The notes under the pieces were generated by a model. It worked only from the letters and a program-made list of their open reading frames with translations, did no database searches and had not been told where the DNA came from. A stretch of DNA of 64,000 nucleotides. It comes from Tolypeutes matacus (lineage: Eukaryota > Chordata > Mammalia > Cingulata > Chlamyphoridae). A program made the translations under genes and the position numbers. The stretch is from the NCBI GenBank assembly GCA_026826555.1, contig JAKSZT010053928.1, forward strand, positions 40,472,806 through 40,536,805, written 5' to 3'. Shown piece by piece: positions 25,501-37,865 of the stretch. Position 1 is the first letter of the stretch, and every line of letters starts with the position of its first letter.

Positions 25501-27005
25501 AAGGAAAAGGTAGACTTCTTGCTAATCAAGCGGCTCCATATTAAAGATGTCACTGGAAATAATGACAGTGACATTGTTATGAACAACTTCACAGTGCTTC
25601 TTGTTTAATTGGCTAGAAGGATTCTGGGCAGAAAGAATCCAGCAGAGTGCCCAATTAAAATATATTTACTAGATTACACATGGGTACACCTATGGCAGAT
25701 TACATATGGGTGGTTGCTGCTTGTGGTAGGGTCTGAAGAACAGATGAAAAATCCATATGACTTAAAATATGTCTCCCACAAGTTTGCTGGATATTGAAGG
25801 TCCCCCACTCTTGACCTCAATCCATGAAATTTCTAAGGAGACACAGTGCATATAACTAGTGAGACATGTAATAGTAACTAAGAGTCCAGGTCTTACAAGT
25901 AATAGTCTGAGGTACAAATGCCAACCTCACTACTTCCTGATTTTAAGACATTTCAAATTGTTCTTTAACATAAGTGTTCACTTGTCCTTGTGAAAAATGA
26001 GTCTAGTAACACCAAAAAGTTAGAGCGCTTTAAGGATTATGGGAAAATATGTGTAAATCACGTAACACAGTATCTGGCATACAGAAAATATTAAATTATA
26101 GTTATTGTGTTCTAGGGGAAGGACTATAGAAAATCATGGGCAAAGGAATTAATGTTTTAAATCTTGTGCCCCACCCCTATGTTCTAGAAATGTTCCATGT
26201 GTTCTTATTTAATTTTTATAAGTCATCCAGTGTTACAAAGTTGGTAACTGATAGAGTTTGGATTTAAATATAGGAGAGTATTTGACTTCTAAGACCATGC
26301 ACGTTTTACTAAAAAAGTTTAACCTGAATTCTATTAGCATATCATCAAAGATTACTTCATCAGATCAAATTCCCTCTCTCTTTCTGATCTCCACTCATCA
26401 CTTAGAAAGAAAGAGACCTTTGAGGAAATGGTACACCTAAAAGAAAATGTTTGATTGGAAGATTGAAGTAAGCAAAGGCCTCCCAAGATTAGGCTCTATA
26501 TAGAAGATCTACCACAGGGGATCCTCCAAATACCAAGTGAATACATGGGAACCCACCCAGATACCCAATGAGTGGGTTGATGAAGAGAAATGAGGAGAAC
26601 ATGAAAGACATAATTTAGGGCTGAATATAAACTACATATAAGGCCCCATACAAATCCAAACATTTCCCTGACCAAATATTTAAATTTGTAATCATATTTG
26701 AAATCTTTATATTTTTTTAGCATGTGAAACTTTGAAAGTTAGCTAATTCTAATAATTAATACTTGGGGATTTCATTTACATATGTTGCCTAATCTTATGC
26801 CCTGTAGAGATACAAAAGAACATAAATAGTCTAATCTCCACCTTCAAGGAGTTTACCATGTGGTGGTTCTCAAGACATAAATAACACTGCCAAAACCCAC
26901 AAAGCTTGAGAAGCATCTAAGTAGTGGTACTCACAATATCCATGGAAGGAACTTAGAAAGCAGGATATTGGGTTGGAGGAAACAGGAATTATTTCACTTG
27001 AGTTA
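22600..27005. other. Intergenic sequence with MIR fragments, no gene
   Basis: MIR-like pieces are seen at about 23,310-23,390, 23,590-23,700 and 25,880-26,100. A 39-bp tandem duplication sits at 24,155-24,233. The stretch 22,960-23,115 holds a coding-looking frame (see findings). The 25,100-25,800 stretch is GC-richer, with several short open frames, and I could not identify it. Confidence 0.5.
24155..24233. repeat. 39-bp tandem duplication
   Basis: Two identical 39-bp copies start at 24,155 and 24,194 (gagcccaaagccttaaaagc..). No divergence is visible between them. Confidence 0.95.
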
Positions 27006-27010
27006 AGCCC

Positions 27011-27470
27011 TGCATCTTAGTTTACCTTACTGCTACAGCAAATACCACATAGTAGTTGCCTTAAGCCACAGGAATTTATTGGTTCATAGTTTGCAGCCAG
27101 GAGAAGTCCAAGAGTAAAGTATCAGCAAGGTGAGGCTTTCTCCCAAAGTCTATAACATTCTGGTACTGACTGCTGGCAATCCCTGAAATTCCTTGGCTTA
27201 TTTCCCTGCCTCAAGCCACAGGGGTTATCTTCTTCCTTCTCTTCCAGGTTCTGTTGACTTCTGGCTCTGGCTCCTCCCTTTGGCTTTCTCTATGTTTGAA
27301 TTTCCTCTCCTTATAAAGGAATTCAGTAATTTGCATTAAGGTCCACCTTTATTCAGTTGGGTCATAACTTAAAATAACATCTTCAAGAGATCCTATTTAT
27401 AATGAGTTCACACTCACAGGAATGCAGATTAAGAACATGTCTAAATCAGAGTACATAATTCAATCCACCA
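27011..27470 (-). mobile_element. MaLR-like solo LTR, minus strand
   Basis: Read on the minus strand it runs TGGTGGATTGAATTATG..., then '..gtgaactcattataaa..', '..tgttattttaagttatgacccaac', '..tcctttataaggagagg..', an AATAAA signal and '..gtggtatttgctgtagcagtaaggtaaac'. This parallels the plus-strand LTR at 53,243-53,697 block by block. About 460 bp. No internal retroviral sequence and no clear target duplication. Confidence 0.8.
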
Positions 27471-27789
27471 CTCCTTGAAAAAATGGATTTGAATAAAAGT
27501 TAAGGGGGAGGAAAACTTTGGAGGAGTTGAAGGAGTGAATTCATGGGCATGAGAATTTCAAGGTATGTTGGAGGAGCAGTGATCTGCCTCTTTTGACTAC
27601 AGATGCAGCTCTAGGATGAAAATTTATAAAAGATAATGTTCAGAGGATAGGTTGCTGCATAATAGAGAAATTTGAATGTCAGGCTCAGGAGTTTGAGCTT
27701 TATCTTCTAGTAAGAATTAGCCATTGAAGTTTAGGTATTGTTTCTTGTTTCAGTCAAGGAATGATGATCACTACTCTATTGCTCATTAC

Positions 27790-28476
27790 TTTTCCCTAGT
27801 TTTATCTATAGATTCAAAATTCAATCCAATAAAAATACCAGAAAGCTTTTTCTGTGGACAAGCTAATTCTAAAATTTTAATGGAAAGGCAAAGGAACTAG
27901 AACAGTCAATTATGAAATTCTGAAAAAGGACAAAATCAGAGGTCTCACATTACCCAATTTCAAGCTACAGTAATCAAAACCATGTTGTATAATCAAAAGG
28001 ATAGACACAAAGATCAATAAAACATAATAGAGAGCCCAGAAATAGATCCACACAAATATAGTCAATGGGGCAAAGTCAATATAATAGAGAAAGACTTTTC
28101 AACAAATGGCCCTAGAATAATTGGACATTCATTTGCCAACAAAAGCAAAGAGAACTTTGTATACCTTGCACCATATACAGGAAAAGTAATAACTCAAAAT
28201 GTTCCCCAAAATAAGCACAACATGTAAAAGTAAAAAACTCTTCAAGGAGAAATCTGTGTTATATTAGATTAATTGAAGAGTTTTTAGATACAACAACAAA
28301 AGCACAATCCATAAAAGAAAATATTAACTGGACTATTAAAATTTTAAACTCTTGCTTTGTGAAATACACTGTTAAGAGAATAAAAAGACAAACTTCAGAA
28401 TAAGAGAAAATATTTGTCAATCACATACGTGAAAAAAGACTTGAATCAAGAATATATAAACACTCCCAAAACTCAA
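27790..28476 (+). mobile_element. Older L1 (L1-C), 5' portion of the split host copy
   Basis: Decayed ORF2 3' region: 'accatgttgtat', 'agacttttcaacaaatgg', 'caacaacaaaagcacaatcc' and 'gagaaaatatttgtcaatcac' align in order with 33.2-33.8 kb of the younger L1. It stops at the younger insertion and resumes at 34,618. Frames are destroyed. Confidence 0.85.
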
Positions 28477-28492
28477 TTTAAAAAAACAAACA
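28477..28492 (+). repeat. Target-site duplication, 5' copy, of L1-B
   Basis: TTTAAAAAAACAAACA here and TTTAAAAAAACACAC at 34,603-34,617 match at 14 of 15 positions and bound the 6.1 kb L1. Confidence 0.85.
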
Positions 28493-29540
28493 GGACTTCC
28501 AGGAAGATGGCGGACTAGTAAGACACAGGAATTTCTTCTCCAGAAAAATAGCTAGAGGACAAGCTGAAACAGCCCCAAAATAGATCTTCTAGGGTTTAGG
28601 ACAGCAGGTGAAGGCTGGCACCCTCTCCCACACTCTTCAGAATTCTCAGGCCTCTGGGCCTGCGACCACAGACAAACGGGGCTCCAGGGATCCACCACTC
28701 CTGGAAAGGGGAGAGAGAGGGACACAGTCTTAGACTGACTCAGGTTCTGACCTGTAAATTTGGGCTGCAGAGCCCCACAGACCCTTCCACATGGTGGTTT
28801 GCCCTGGGAGCCTAAGAAGGACTGGAGAAATCCGACCCTTGCAAACTCCCTCTCTTCTAGCCTGGACTAATTGTTGAGGACTCCACGGAAGAGGGGAGAG
28901 AGAGCCTGGGGCTGACCCTGCTTTTGACTCCCAGGTTTGGTCTGCCCTGTCCCGAGAGCCCTTCCAGGCCCTTCCAGGCTGGGTGGGGCTGCACCATTGT
29001 TTGCCTTGGAGCCTGCAAGGGGCTAAAGATATACAAACCTCCCAATCTCCTCCTCTGCTAACAGGGACTGATTGTTGAGGATTCAGAAGGGAGTGGAAAT
29101 ATTTCCTAGCTGGGAAAAGGGCTGTGCTACAAGAGAAGTCTGGAGAACTGTCTCAGAAAATTTGAATCACAGGGCTCCTAGCCCCCAGACAGGAAGCTCT
29201 ATCACATTGATCTGGTCTGTGTTACAACAAATACCGACCAGGCATTGAATTGAGAGCTGCCAACAAGCACCATCTCCTGGCAGACCAAGGAAGTGCACAT
29301 AAGAAAATTAATAAGAGAGGCTTTTCCTGGCCTCTATAGCCTCCCTGCCCAAGGCCCTAGGAAATGACTCTACAACCAATTACTGGGTCCAGTGCCCAGT
29401 TTCAAGCAACCAGTAGAACAATCCTAACAATCAAGGTTGAGCAAAAAATCAAAGAGCTGTGGTAACTCACAGCCTCCTGCCACTGAAACCCCATAAAAGA
29501 GAAAGAGATAGAGCATCTAAGTAAAATACAAACTAAGCAG
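28493..29540 (+). promoter_or_regulatory. L1-B 5' UTR / internal promoter region
   Basis: The L1 internal promoter lies in this untranslated region by family knowledge. The YY1-like AAGATGGCGG at 28,503-28,512 would position the start site. Two imperfect tandem units of about 185-200 bp are visible. 'ggggagagag' recurs at 28,708 and 28,893, and 'attgttgagga' at 28,870 and 29,071. 'cccttccagg' is also repeated locally near 28,960-28,977. Confidence 0.75.
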
Positions 29541-30529
29541 ATGCCTAAGCATGAGCAAAAAATTACGAACCATACTAAGAAATTAGAAGACATGGCCCAA
29601 GAAAAGGAATACAGCAAAGTCCCAGAAGAGATGCAGAATTTGAGAGAACTAATCAGTGAGATGAGCACAAATTTCAAAGTCAAATTAATGAGATGAAAGA
29701 GAATATAGTTAAAGAGATAAATGACATCAAGAAGTCATTGAGCGAACGCAAAGGAGAATTTGAAATCCTGAACAGAAAAGTAACGGAGTTCATGGGAATG
29801 AAAGACACAATAGGTGAAGTCAAAAATACATTTGAGGCATACAACAGCAGACTCGAAATGATAGAAGAAAGAATAAGTGATACCGAAGACAGAGCAGCTA
29901 AAATTGAAGAGAGAAAAGAACAGAGAGAGAAAAGAATGGAAAAAATTGAGCAAGGGCTCAGAGAGTTGAATGACAACACAAAACGCAACAACATACGTGT
30001 CATGGGAGTTCCAGAAGGGGAAGAGAAAGGAAAAGGGGCAGAAAGAGTATTTGAGGAAATAATAGCTGAAAATTTCCCAACTCTCATGAAAGAAATGAAC
30101 TTACATGTCCAAGAAGCACACCGTACCCCAATGAGAATAAATCCAAATAGACCTACGCCAAGACAGATATTATTCAGAATGTCAAATGTAAAAGATAAAG
30201 AGAAAATTCTCAGAGCAGCAAGAGAGAAGCAAACAATCACATACAAAGGACGTCCAGTAAGACTTAGTGCAGATTTCTCTTCAGAAACTATGGAGGCGAG
30301 AAGACAGTGGTATGGTACAATTAGGAAACTGAAAGAGAAAAACTGCCAGCCGAGAATTTTTTATCCAGCAAAACTGTCCTTCAAATATGAAGGTGAATAT
30401 AAAGTATTCACAAACAAACAGAAACTAAGAGAGTTTGCAAAAAAGAATCCACCTTTGAAAGAAATATTAAAGGAAGCCTTAAAACCTGAAAGAAAAAGAC
30501 AGGAGAGAGAGGCTTGGAGGAGAGTATAG
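29541..30529 (+). pseudogene. L1-B ORF1, frameshifted
   Basis: The N-terminal frame starts at ATG 29,541 (MPKHEQKI..) and runs 51 codons to a stop at 29,694-29,696. The long frame from 29,693 (278 codons, to 30,529) continues the same protein in another frame, so one small indel lies near 29,680. The C-terminal piece shows a charged coiled coil (about residues 1-100), the RRM with NNIRVMGVPEGEE, and a C-terminal domain with RPVRLSADFSSET and CQPRIFYPAKLSF. Total length near 330 residues fits L1 ORF1p, an RNA chaperone. It is followed at a short distance by ORF2, as in other L1s. Confidence 0.92.
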
Positions 30530-30610
30530 AAGAAAGAAAAGCAGAAAGGATAACCAAAAGAGTAAAAAGAGAGACAAAAATAAGATGACATATGAAAACC
30601 AAAGAATACA

Positions 30611-33600
30611 ATGGAGGAAATAAATAGTGCATTTTCAGTAATATCATTGAATGTGAATGGATTAAATTCCCCAATCAAAAGATACAGGCTGGCAGAATAG
30701 ATAAAAAAAAAAACATGAGCCATCCATATGCTGCTTACAAGTAACTCACCTCAGACCCAAGGATACAAACCAGCTGAAAGTAAAAGGTTGGAAAAAGATA
30801 CTCCACGTGAATAGTAAACAGAAAAGAGCAGGGGTAGCTATACTAATATCAGACAAAACAGACTTCAAATGCAAAAAAGTGATAAGAAATGCAGAAGGCC
30901 ATTATATATTAATAAAAGGGACAATCCTCCAGGAAGATGTAACAGTCATAAATATCTACGCACCTAACCAGGGTGCCCCAAAATATATGAGACAAACTCT
31001 GGCAAAACTGAAGGGAGAAATAGACATTTCTACAATAATTGTTTGAGACTTCAACACCCCTCTCACATCATTAGATAGAACAACTAGACAGAAGATCAAC
31101 AAGGAAACAGAGAACTTGAACAATATGATAAACAAGTTAGACCTAACAGACATATACAGAACACTGCATCCAAACTCAGCAGGTTATACATTCTTCTCAA
31201 GTGCCCATGGATCTTTCTCCAGGATAGACCACATGTTAGGTCACAATATAGCTCTCAATAAATATAAAAAGATTGAAATTATACAAAGCACCTTCTCAGA
31301 TCATAATGGAATGAAACTAGAAATCAATAACAGACCGGAAAAAAGTAAATTTGCAAATGTGTGGAGACTGAAAAACACACTCCTAAATATTCGGTGGGTC
31401 AGAGAAGAAATTGCAAGTGAAATCAGTAAATACATTGAGACAAATGAAAATGAGAACACAACGTATCAAAACTTATGGGATACAACAAAGGCAGTCTTGA
31501 GAGGGAAATTTATAGCCCTAAATGCCTATATTAAAAAACAAGAAAGAGCTAAACTCAAAGATTTAACTGAACAACTTGAGAAACTAGAAAAAAACAGCGA
31601 ACCAATCCCAAAGCAAAAGAAGGAAAGAAATAATAAAGATTAGAGCAGAAATAAATGAAAATGAGAACAGAAAAACAATAGACAAAATCAACAAAACCAA
31701 AAGCTGGTTCTTTGAGAAGATCAATAAAATGGACAAACCCCTTGCTAGAATAACAAAGAAAAAAAAGAGAGAAGATGCAAATAAATACAATCAGAAATGA
31801 AAGGGGGGAAATTACAAATGACCTCACAGAAATAAAAAGAATCATAAGAAGATATTATGAGAAACCATATGCCAACAAACTAGACAACCTGGATGAAATG
31901 GACAAATTTCTAGAAACTCATAACCAACCTACATTGACACAACAAGAAATACAAGAACTTAACAAACCAATCACAATTAAGGAGATTGAATCCGTCATCA
32001 AAAATCTCCCAGCAAAGAAAAGTCCAGGACCAGATGGCCTCACAGGTGAATTCTACCAAGTATTTCTAAAAGAATTAACACCAATCCTGTTCAAGCTCTT
32101 CCAAAAAATTGAAGAGGATGGAAAATTACCCAACACATTTTATGAAGCCAACATCACCCTAATACCAAAGCCAGACAAAGATTCCACAAGAAAAGAAAAT
32201 TACAGACCAATCTCTCTAATGAACATAGATGCAAAAATTCTCAACAAAATACTTGCAAATCGAATCCAACAGCATATCAAAAGACTTATACATCACAACC
32301 AAGTGGGATTTATTCCTGGTATTCAAGGCTGGTTCAACATAAGAAAATCAATCAATGTAACACGCCACATTAACAAATTGAAGGAAAAAAACCACATGAT
32401 CATCTCAATAGATGCAGAAAAGGCATTCGACAGAATCCAACATCCTTTTTTGATAAAAATACTTCAAAAGATAGGAATAAAAGGAAAATTCCTCAATATG
32501 ATAAAAGGCATATATGAAAAACCCACAACCAACATCATACTCAATGGGGAAAGGCTGAAAGCTTTCCCCCTAATATCAGGAACAAGACAAGGATGCCCAC
32601 TGTCACCATTGTTATTCAACATTGTACTAGAAGTTCTAGCTAGGGCAATTAGACAATACAAAAAAATTAAAGGTGTCCAAATAGGAAAAGAGGAAGTAAA
32701 ACTCTCACTGTCTGTGGATGACATGATCCTGTATTTAGAAAATCCTGAAGAATCCACAACAAAGCTACTTGAACTAATAAATGAGTTCAGCAAAGCGGCA
32801 GGATTCAAGATCAACACGCAAAAGTCAGTAAGGTTTTTTGTACACTAGTACTGAACAATCTGAGGAGGAAATCAGGAGGAAAATTCCATTTTCAATAGCA
32901 ACAAAAAGACTCAAATACCTAGGAGTTAATTTAACCAAAGAAGTACAGGACCTATATGCAGAAAACTACAAAACAATGCTAAAAGAAATTTTAAAAGACC
33001 TAAACAAATGGAAAGACATTTCATGTTCATGGATTGGAAGAATAAATATCGAGAGATGTCAATCTTGCCCAAACTGATTTATAGATTCAATGCAATACCA
33101 ATCAAAATCCCAACAGCTTACTTTACAGAATTAGAGAAGGCAATTACCAAATTCCTCAAGTGCATCCAAATAGCCAAAAGTATTCTAAAAAAGAAGAGCA
33201 ATGTGGGAGGAATTTCACTGCCTGACCTTGAAACATATTACAAAGCTACAGTGGTCAAAACAGCATAGTACTGGCATAAAGATAGACATATCAATCAGTG
33301 GAATAGAATTGAGAATCCAGAAATATACCCTCACCTATACAGTCAACTGATTTTTGACAAACCTACCAAGCCCACGCTAATGGAGAAAAACAATCTCTTC
33401 AACAAATGGTGTTGGGAGAACTGGATATCTATAACCAAAAGAATGAAAGAGGACCCCTATCTTACCCCCTATACAAGAGTCAACTCAAAATGGATCAAAG
33501 ATCTAAATATAAAAGCCAGGACCATAAAACTACTAGAAGAAAATGTAGGGAAACATCTTTAAGACCTTGTAGTAGGTGGTGGTTTCTTGGACCTTACACC

Positions 33601-34437
33601 TAAAGCACGTGCAACAAAAGAAAAAGTAGATAAATGGGACCTCCTCAAAATTAAACACTTTTGCACCTCACAGGACTTTGTCAGAAGGGTGAAAAGGCAG
33701 CCAACTCAATGGGAAAAAACATTTGGAAATCACATATCTGATAAGGGTTTAATATTCAGGATATATAAAGAGATGTTACAACTCAACAATAAAAAGACAA
33801 ATGACCCAATTAAAAAATGGGCCAAAGACTGAATAGAAATTTCTCCGAAGAAGAAATACAAATGGCAAAAAAAAAAAAAAAAAAAAAACACATGAAGAAA
33901 TGCTCAACATCACTCATGATTAGGGAAATGCAAATCAAAACTACAATGAGATATCATTTCACACCTATCAGAATGGCCACTATTAAAAAGACAGAGAACT
34001 ACAAGTGTTGGACAGGATGTGGAGAGATAGGAACACTTCTTCACTGTTGGTGGGAATGCAGAATGGTACAACCACTATGGTGGACTGTTTGGCAGTTCCT
34101 AAAGAAGTTGAATATAGACTTGCCATGTGACTCTGCAATACCACTACTGGGTATACACCCAGAAGAACTGAGAGCAGTGACACAAACAGACATCTGCACA
34201 CTGACGTTCATAGCCACATTATTCACCATTGTCAAAAGTTTGAAACAACCCAGGTGTCCATCAACTGATGAATGGATAAACAAACTGTGGTCTAGTCACA
34301 CGATGGAATATTATGCAGCTGTAAGAAGAAATGAAGTCATAAAGCATATGGCAACATGGATTAACTTGGAGGACATCATGTTGAGTGGAGCAAGCCAGAC
34401 CCAAAAGGACAAATACTGTGTGAATGCGTTACTATGA
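30611..34437 (+). pseudogene. L1-B ORF2 (endonuclease-reverse transcriptase), multiply broken
   Basis: The span of about 1,275 codons equals full-length L1 ORF2. From the N terminus are the endonuclease start LNVNGLNSPIKRYRL, then RAGVAILISDKTDF and SDHNG. The RT follows with [41 protein letters not shown] and [16 protein letters not shown]. The C-terminal region has [20 protein letters not shown], the cysteine/histidine domain. Lesions are an in-frame TAG at 30,698, a TGA at 31,044 (replacing the first G of GDFN), frame changes near 31,620, 31,785, 32,835 and 33,050, and more stops downstream. The catalytic FADD box reads SVDD, keeping both aspartates. Confidence 0.95.
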
Positions 34438-34720
34438 ACCAAATATATTGTGTAATATATTGTTTGATTTAAAAAAAAAATTTATATGTATCCATTACAT
34501 TTAATTGAGAAATGTATATATTTATTCATCTGTGTTTACTTTTTAGTTTTTAATTGTTTATATTTTCAATTATTAAATGTACAAAATAAAGTTAAAAAAA
34601 TGTTTAAAAAAACACACCAAAATTAAAAATAGGTGAAATATTTGAACAGATATGGTTGGAAAATAAGCACATAAAAAGCTTCTCAGTAGCATTAGGAAAT
34701 GCACATAAAAAACACAATGA

Positions 34721-34864
34721 AGGGAGCCGATGTGGCTCAAGCAATTGGGTGCCTGCCTCCTACATGGGAGGTCCTGGGTTAGGTTCCCAGGGTCTCCTGA
34801 GGCAGACAAGCAGACAGACAAGGGAGCCATTTGGGGGACGGGGGGGAATAAAAAGAAAAAAAAA
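34721..34864 (+). mobile_element. tRNA-derived SINE with target duplication
   Basis: The tRNA-like head (gatgtggctcaagcaattgg..; B box reads gggttaggttccc, so one base off) is followed by 'gcagacaagcagacagacaag' and a G-rich/A-rich tail. AACACAATGA flanks it at 34,711-34,720 and 34,865-34,874. This tail differs from both the short 12.0 kb type and the long 16.3 kb type. Confidence 0.9.
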
Positions 34865-34944
34865 AACACAATGAAATATCATAACACATAGAATGGTTTA
34901 AAATTTTTAAATCTGACAATATCAAATGTTAATGAGCATTGTAC

Positions 34945-35135
34945 AACACAAACAATGAAATTACTGTAAACCAGGGACTATAGTTAATAGTCCAATTATA
35001 ATAAAATTCTTTCACCAATCGTAACAAATGTACCACACTAATGCATGGCATTAATAATGGGGCGGGGGGGAAGGAGATATGAGAACTTTCTATTTTCTAG
35101 ATGACTTATTTGTAAACCTACAAATTTTCTAATAA
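34945..35135 (+). mobile_element. 5'-truncated L1 3' UTR inserted in L1-C
   Basis: The 'ctgtaaaccagggactatagttaatag..gtaccacactaatgcatgg..acctacaaattttctaataaag' stretch parallels the L1-A 3' UTR (9,220-9,400). The surrounding L1 ORF2 sequence is interrupted at 'aatgttaatgag' and resumes at 'aatgatgaggatgtgg', which suggests a short target duplication. Confidence 0.65.
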
Positions 35136-35810
35136 AGAAAAATCAATAATGATGAGGATGTGGAACAACTGTAACTCTCATATACTGCTGGTTAGAACTC
35201 AAAATAGTACAGATGCTTTAGAAAACAGGTTTTTTTTTTTTTTTTTTTTTTTTAAGTTAAGCATACACTTATATGACCTAGCAATCCCACTCCTAGGTAT
35301 TTACCCAAGTGAACTAAAATAACCTATGTTTACACAGCTTTATTCATAAGTGCCAAAAACCAGAAAAAACCCAGATGTCCTTCAACAGGAGAATGGTTAA
35401 GCAAACTTCAGTACATCTATGCAATAGAGCAGTATTCAATAAAAAAAAAAAAAAAAAAAAAAAGAAATAAGCTATTAATTTGCACAACTTGGATGAAACT
35501 TAAAGACACTTCACTAAGTGGAAGAAGCCAGATCCCAAAGGCTACATATTTTTTAATATCCATGAAAAGGGAAACTACTGGGATAGGAAGCAGATCAATG
35601 GTTGCTAGGATTTGGCGTTGTGGGGATGGGTTGACTACAAAGGGACAGAACAAGAGAATTTAGGAGGAATTAAAACTGTTCTGCCTGATTTGCCAAAATC
35701 CATGAAACTGTACACCACAAAGAGGGAATTTTCTGTAACCACCCCCAAAAAACCCACTTCTGTTCCACCATGGATTTTAATTTCACCGAATCATAAATAT
35801 GTTAACTATA

Positions 35811-37340
35811 ATTAAGGGGTAAAATGGAACAATGTAAAAGCTGGCCATTGTCTTACAAGGTCAAATACATAAATCCAACTTATAACGTCTGATCCCATTT
35901 TCCTCTCCCATGATCGATGCAGGGACAAAAATCAAAACACCTGACTTTCTCTGTCCCCTATGTAAGAAGACATGGCTACTATGCAGTTCTCTTTGTGCCC
36001 TTCAGTGTCTTAGATCACACTAGTCCCAAAAAAGGCTCTAGAAAAGTTACAAGAAAAAAATATGAAGGGCTCTTAATAGTCTTTGAAGAAATAAATCTAT
36101 TTGATTTTGGTTAGTCTTGTATTTCTTGAACATAGTTGAACTCAGAATTTTTTCTTCATGCAAGTATCTATTAACTTTCCTTGGATGTGGCATTCACAAA
36201 ACAGGTTTTGAAAAACACTTAATTACAGATGTTAGCATACCCTTTTGCACTTTGGATGCTACTTACAAGATTCATTTAGATAAAGATAAAGTGTTGAGGA
36301 CTTGATGATTTGAGAGGTTTGGATGGATTACTTTTACTGCCTATTTAGAGGCTATGTGATATTCATGAAGTTATTTACCTAAGTGTAACCCTTACAAAGC
36401 TAAACCCACATGATTCCATCCCATCCAGAAAGGGGTCAAAATCTGAAAAACCCAATCCATGCAACTGAAACTATTTTGAAAATCTCAAGCCCTTAACTTA
36501 ATTTTTTAATACCATGAAAGGTCTGTATAGCCCTGCAATATTCTTTAGAATCCCATTTCCCTTCTATTGCATTTATATATTGAAACGACTTCCATCTCTC
36601 TCAGCTTAAACACTCCTGAAAAGCTCCTGCAACTCTTCCTACCACATGCCTCTTTTGGTTCTGCTTCCCTACCCATTTCTTCTTGAATTGCTACCACTGA
36701 AGAGGTCTGACAAGGTAGAGCTCTCCTTAGAAGAGAAAACAATCAGCAGATCCAGGCAGGATCCTTTTCAGCAGACAGAGAAAGGGGAAGTTACACAGGG
36801 CAATGCGTCCCAGGGGTTATTAGTGAAACGCAAAAAATAAAACACATCTTCTTTCTGGTTGGAAATATCATTCACACGATTCCAATTTAACAAGCTTTTG
36901 GGGGGATTCCAACTCAGTTCCAGGCACTGTGCCAGATAATTTCACACACACACATTCATAGACATTCATAGAAACACAACTTCTTTAGTAGCATCACATT
37001 ACATACTACTTACTACCATTTCTGCTTGTCACAATAAGAGAGAAATGAAAAGGAGTTTGTCAGGTCGAATCTAGATCTTTACTAATAAGGTGTAAATAGA
37101 AATACATTGAAAACCATTGTATAATGGTTGGGAGAGCAATTTCCAGAGATTCTGAATCGAAATCCTGGGACCTATCACCTGGAAGCTAAATGATCTTGGG
37201 CAAAATATCAGCCACATTTTACAAATTAAAAATCTGAGGCACAGTTAAAATAACATGCTCAAGTACATGTAAGCTATCAGTTGTATAGCTAAGGTTAAAA
37301 CCAACCATTCTGTCTCAAGAGGTAGGGTTGTCTGAGTTAG
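35811..37340. other. Intergenic sequence, no gene recognised
   Basis: AT-rich DNA with short open frames of 60-65 codons that lack motifs. 37,100-37,320 has weak MIR/L2-type wording. A small (CA)n with a duplicated 'gacattcatag'-like unit lies at about 36,940-36,975. Confidence 0.5.
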
Positions 37341-37484
37341 CAGGTAAAAACACAGGGTATTTCAAGCAGTTGAAATACAGTGGCTTCTTTGGGAGTTGGA
37401 GGATGTCCTGAGTACTGTTGTGGCAACGGATGTAGGCCATTTTAAATCAGCACACACCACTCAGAACTGAGTGGGAGAGAGTGT

Positions 37485-37821
37485 GGTCTACAGTGTGAAC
37501 TGTGGTCTATGGTTGGTGGCAAGGCTCCAGGATGTGTAAGTTCATTGAGGGTGGTGGGCCACACTGTGGGAGATGTTTGTGTGGGATGTGATGGGAGGTG
37601 TGGGAGGTGGGCAACATGGGAATCCCAGTGGGTTCCGTGAAATATTTTGGGTAATCTAAGCACCTCTTAAAATATATGTATATATAAATATATATATAAA
37701 CAACATTTTTGTAAGCAAATACACATATATGCATATATATTTATATATCATTTTGCAAATGTTTGTATATATTGTGAGAATTTTGATTTTTACCCATAAT
37801 AAAAATAAATAAACAAATAAA

Positions 37822-37865
<44 letters not shown>

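Larger units (their letters stand above)
28493..34602 (+). mobile_element. Nearly complete L1 LINE (L1-B), about 6.1 kb
   Basis: It starts 'ggacttccaggaagatggcgg', a usual L1 5' end with a YY1-type AAGATGGCGG motif. It then has a 5' UTR of about 1.05 kb, ORF1 (29,541-30,529), a short spacer, ORF2 (30,611-34,437), and a 165-bp 3' UTR with AATAAA and an A-rich tail. Target duplications flank it. It is inserted in the same orientation into an older L1. Frames are broken in several places, so it cannot move autonomously, yet protein-level similarity to active L1s is high. Confidence 0.95.
34618..35810 (+). mobile_element. Older L1 (L1-C), 3' portion of the split host copy
   Basis: It continues the ORF2 3' region and UTR after the L1-B insertion: 'gcacataaaaagcttctcagtagc', 'gatgaggatgtggaacaactg', 'atgaccta gcaatcccactcc', 'ccagatgtccttcaacagg', and a 3' UTR near 35,560-35,800. 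It is interrupted by a SINE (34,721) and another L1 3' end (34,945). Two long homopolymers lie at 35,230-35,253 (T) and 35,441-35,463 (A). Confidence 0.8.

Noticed and set aside
25095..25800. Processed pseudogene
   Set aside because: GC rises and several frames of 60-80 codons appear, but no product is recognisable and I found neither poly(A) nor target duplication. It stays unidentified.
29680..30246. 188-codon minus-strand open frame
   Set aside because: It is the antisense shadow of L1 ORF1. Its hydrophobic, serine-rich make-up comes from the complement of A-rich coding sequence.
28493..34602. Active L1
   Set aside because: It has good ends and target duplications, but ORF1 is frameshifted and ORF2 carries at least two nonsense codons and several frame changes, so it cannot be autonomous.
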